From Streptomyces composti (GTDB lineage: Bacteria > Actinomycetota > Actinomycetes > Streptomycetales > Streptomycetaceae), in the NCBI RefSeq assembly GCF_012034205.1, contig NZ_JAATEM010000015.1:1-64000 (forward strand): DNA of 64,000 bases, given 5' to 3'. This document shows positions 63,710-64,000 of the stretch, in pieces. A program made the translations under genes and the position numbers. Below the pieces are notes generated by a model that saw nothing but the letters and a program-made list of their open reading frames with translations, was not told where the DNA came from and ran no database searches. Every line of letters starts with the position of its first letter. Within the stretch, counting starts at the first letter, position 1.

Positions 63710-64000
63710 CCACGCCCACCGTCAAGGACACCGCCCTCGCCCCGGCCGCGCTGGCCCTCGGCGACGACGCCCTGGTGCTCTCCCACCGCCTCGGCGAGTG
63801 GGCAGGCAACGCCCCCGTGCTGGAGGAGGAGGTCGCCCTCGCCAACATCGCGCTCGACCTGCTCGGCCAGGCGCGGATGCTCCTCTCGATGGTCGGCGAC
63901 GAGGACGAGCTGGCCTTCCTCCGCGAGGAGCGCGCCTTCCGCAACCTCCAGCTGGTGGAGCAGCCCAACGGCGACTTCGCCCACACCATCGCCCGCCAGC
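63706..64000 (+). CDS. paaC: 1,2-phenylacetyl-CoA epoxidase structural subunit PaaC (3' end beyond window)
   Basis: About 98 residues are present before the window ends. The start GTG overlaps the paaB stop. The helical content DALVLSHRLGEWAGNAPVLE, then IALDLLGQARMLLSMVGDED and AFRNLQLVEQPNGDFAHTI match the N-terminal half of PaaC, the catalytically silent ferritin-like partner of PaaA. The rest of the epoxidase operon (paaD, paaE) is expected just outside. Confidence 0.95.
   Translation, partial: MTTPTVKDTALAPAALALGDDALVLSHRLGEWAGNAPVLEEEVALANIALDLLGQARMLLSMVGDEDELAFLREERAFRNLQLVEQPNGDFAHTIARQ

Overview
The window is about 64 kb of very GC-rich DNA with strong third-position GC, short ATGA-type gene overlaps and GTG starts. 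Typical Streptomyces genes are present (snapalysin with a divergent LysR regulator, SpoIIE-type phosphatase, Ser/Thr kinases with extracytoplasmic tails, a proteasome activator, two branched-chain 2-oxoacid dehydrogenase operons). Two exact 14-bp copies of the Streptomyces parS site indicate the oriC-proximal core of the chromosome. From memory, gene order from metG to the second bkd operon resembles the SCO3790-SCO3832 region of S. coelicolor; this was not checked by search.

Layout. 1-2.4 kb: a caspase-like peptidase cut by the window edge and an EACC1 partner, a known actinobacterial conflict-system pair. 2.6-6 kb: membrane proteins and an endonuclease/exonuclease/phosphatase protein. 6-8 kb: snapalysin and its LysR regulator with a T-N11-A dyad. 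8-10.2 kb: Tat-exported PhoX phosphatase with a PHO box. 10.4-17.1 kb: vWA protein, metG, PH-domain protein, PhzF-like isomerase, aspS. 17.3-28.5 kb: SpoIIE-type phosphatase, pirin, SseB-like protein, acyl-CoA dehydrogenase, M18 aminopeptidase, D,D-carboxypeptidase, GntR regulator and MFS carrier. 28.7-32.4 kb: mycothiol-isomerase-fold protein, nitrilase-superfamily amidase, uvrA-like relic, LURP-one-related protein, Rpn/PD-(D/E)XK protein. 32.5-36.1 kb: first BCKDH operon (E1 alpha, E1 beta, E2). 36.7-41 kb: two divergent Ser/Thr kinases and the proteasome activator Bpa. 41.3-48.9 kb: anchored secreted protein, quinone oxidoreductase, drug-type ABC exporter, TrkA-N potassium channel, moeA and a mobA-like fusion. 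49-53.4 kb: second BCKDH operon and a divergent AsnC/Lrp (BkdR-like) regulator. 53.6-64 kb: phenylacetate catabolism (TetR/PaaR, 3-hydroxyacyl-CoA dehydrogenase, paaN, paaABC running off the edge), interrupted by a TrmH methyltransferase and an HTTM/DUF5819 membrane pair.

Most notable signals. (1) One 14-bp operator, ACCGATCGTTCGGT, occurs before paaN/paaH, in exact reverse complement before paaA, and with one mismatch in the divergent promoter of the second BCKDH operon. This suggests that one TetR regulator joins a 2-oxoacid dehydrogenase to phenylacetyl-CoA catabolism, possibly making that enzyme a phenylpyruvate dehydrogenase. (2) The EACC1-caspase pair. (3) A C-terminal uvrA-like relic read in frame after the stop of the LURP gene. 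(4) Recurrent short tandem duplications that begin at or span stop codons. (5) Two parS sites, one lying across the moeA stop and the channel gene start. No tRNA, rRNA, CRISPR array or insertion sequence was recognised.
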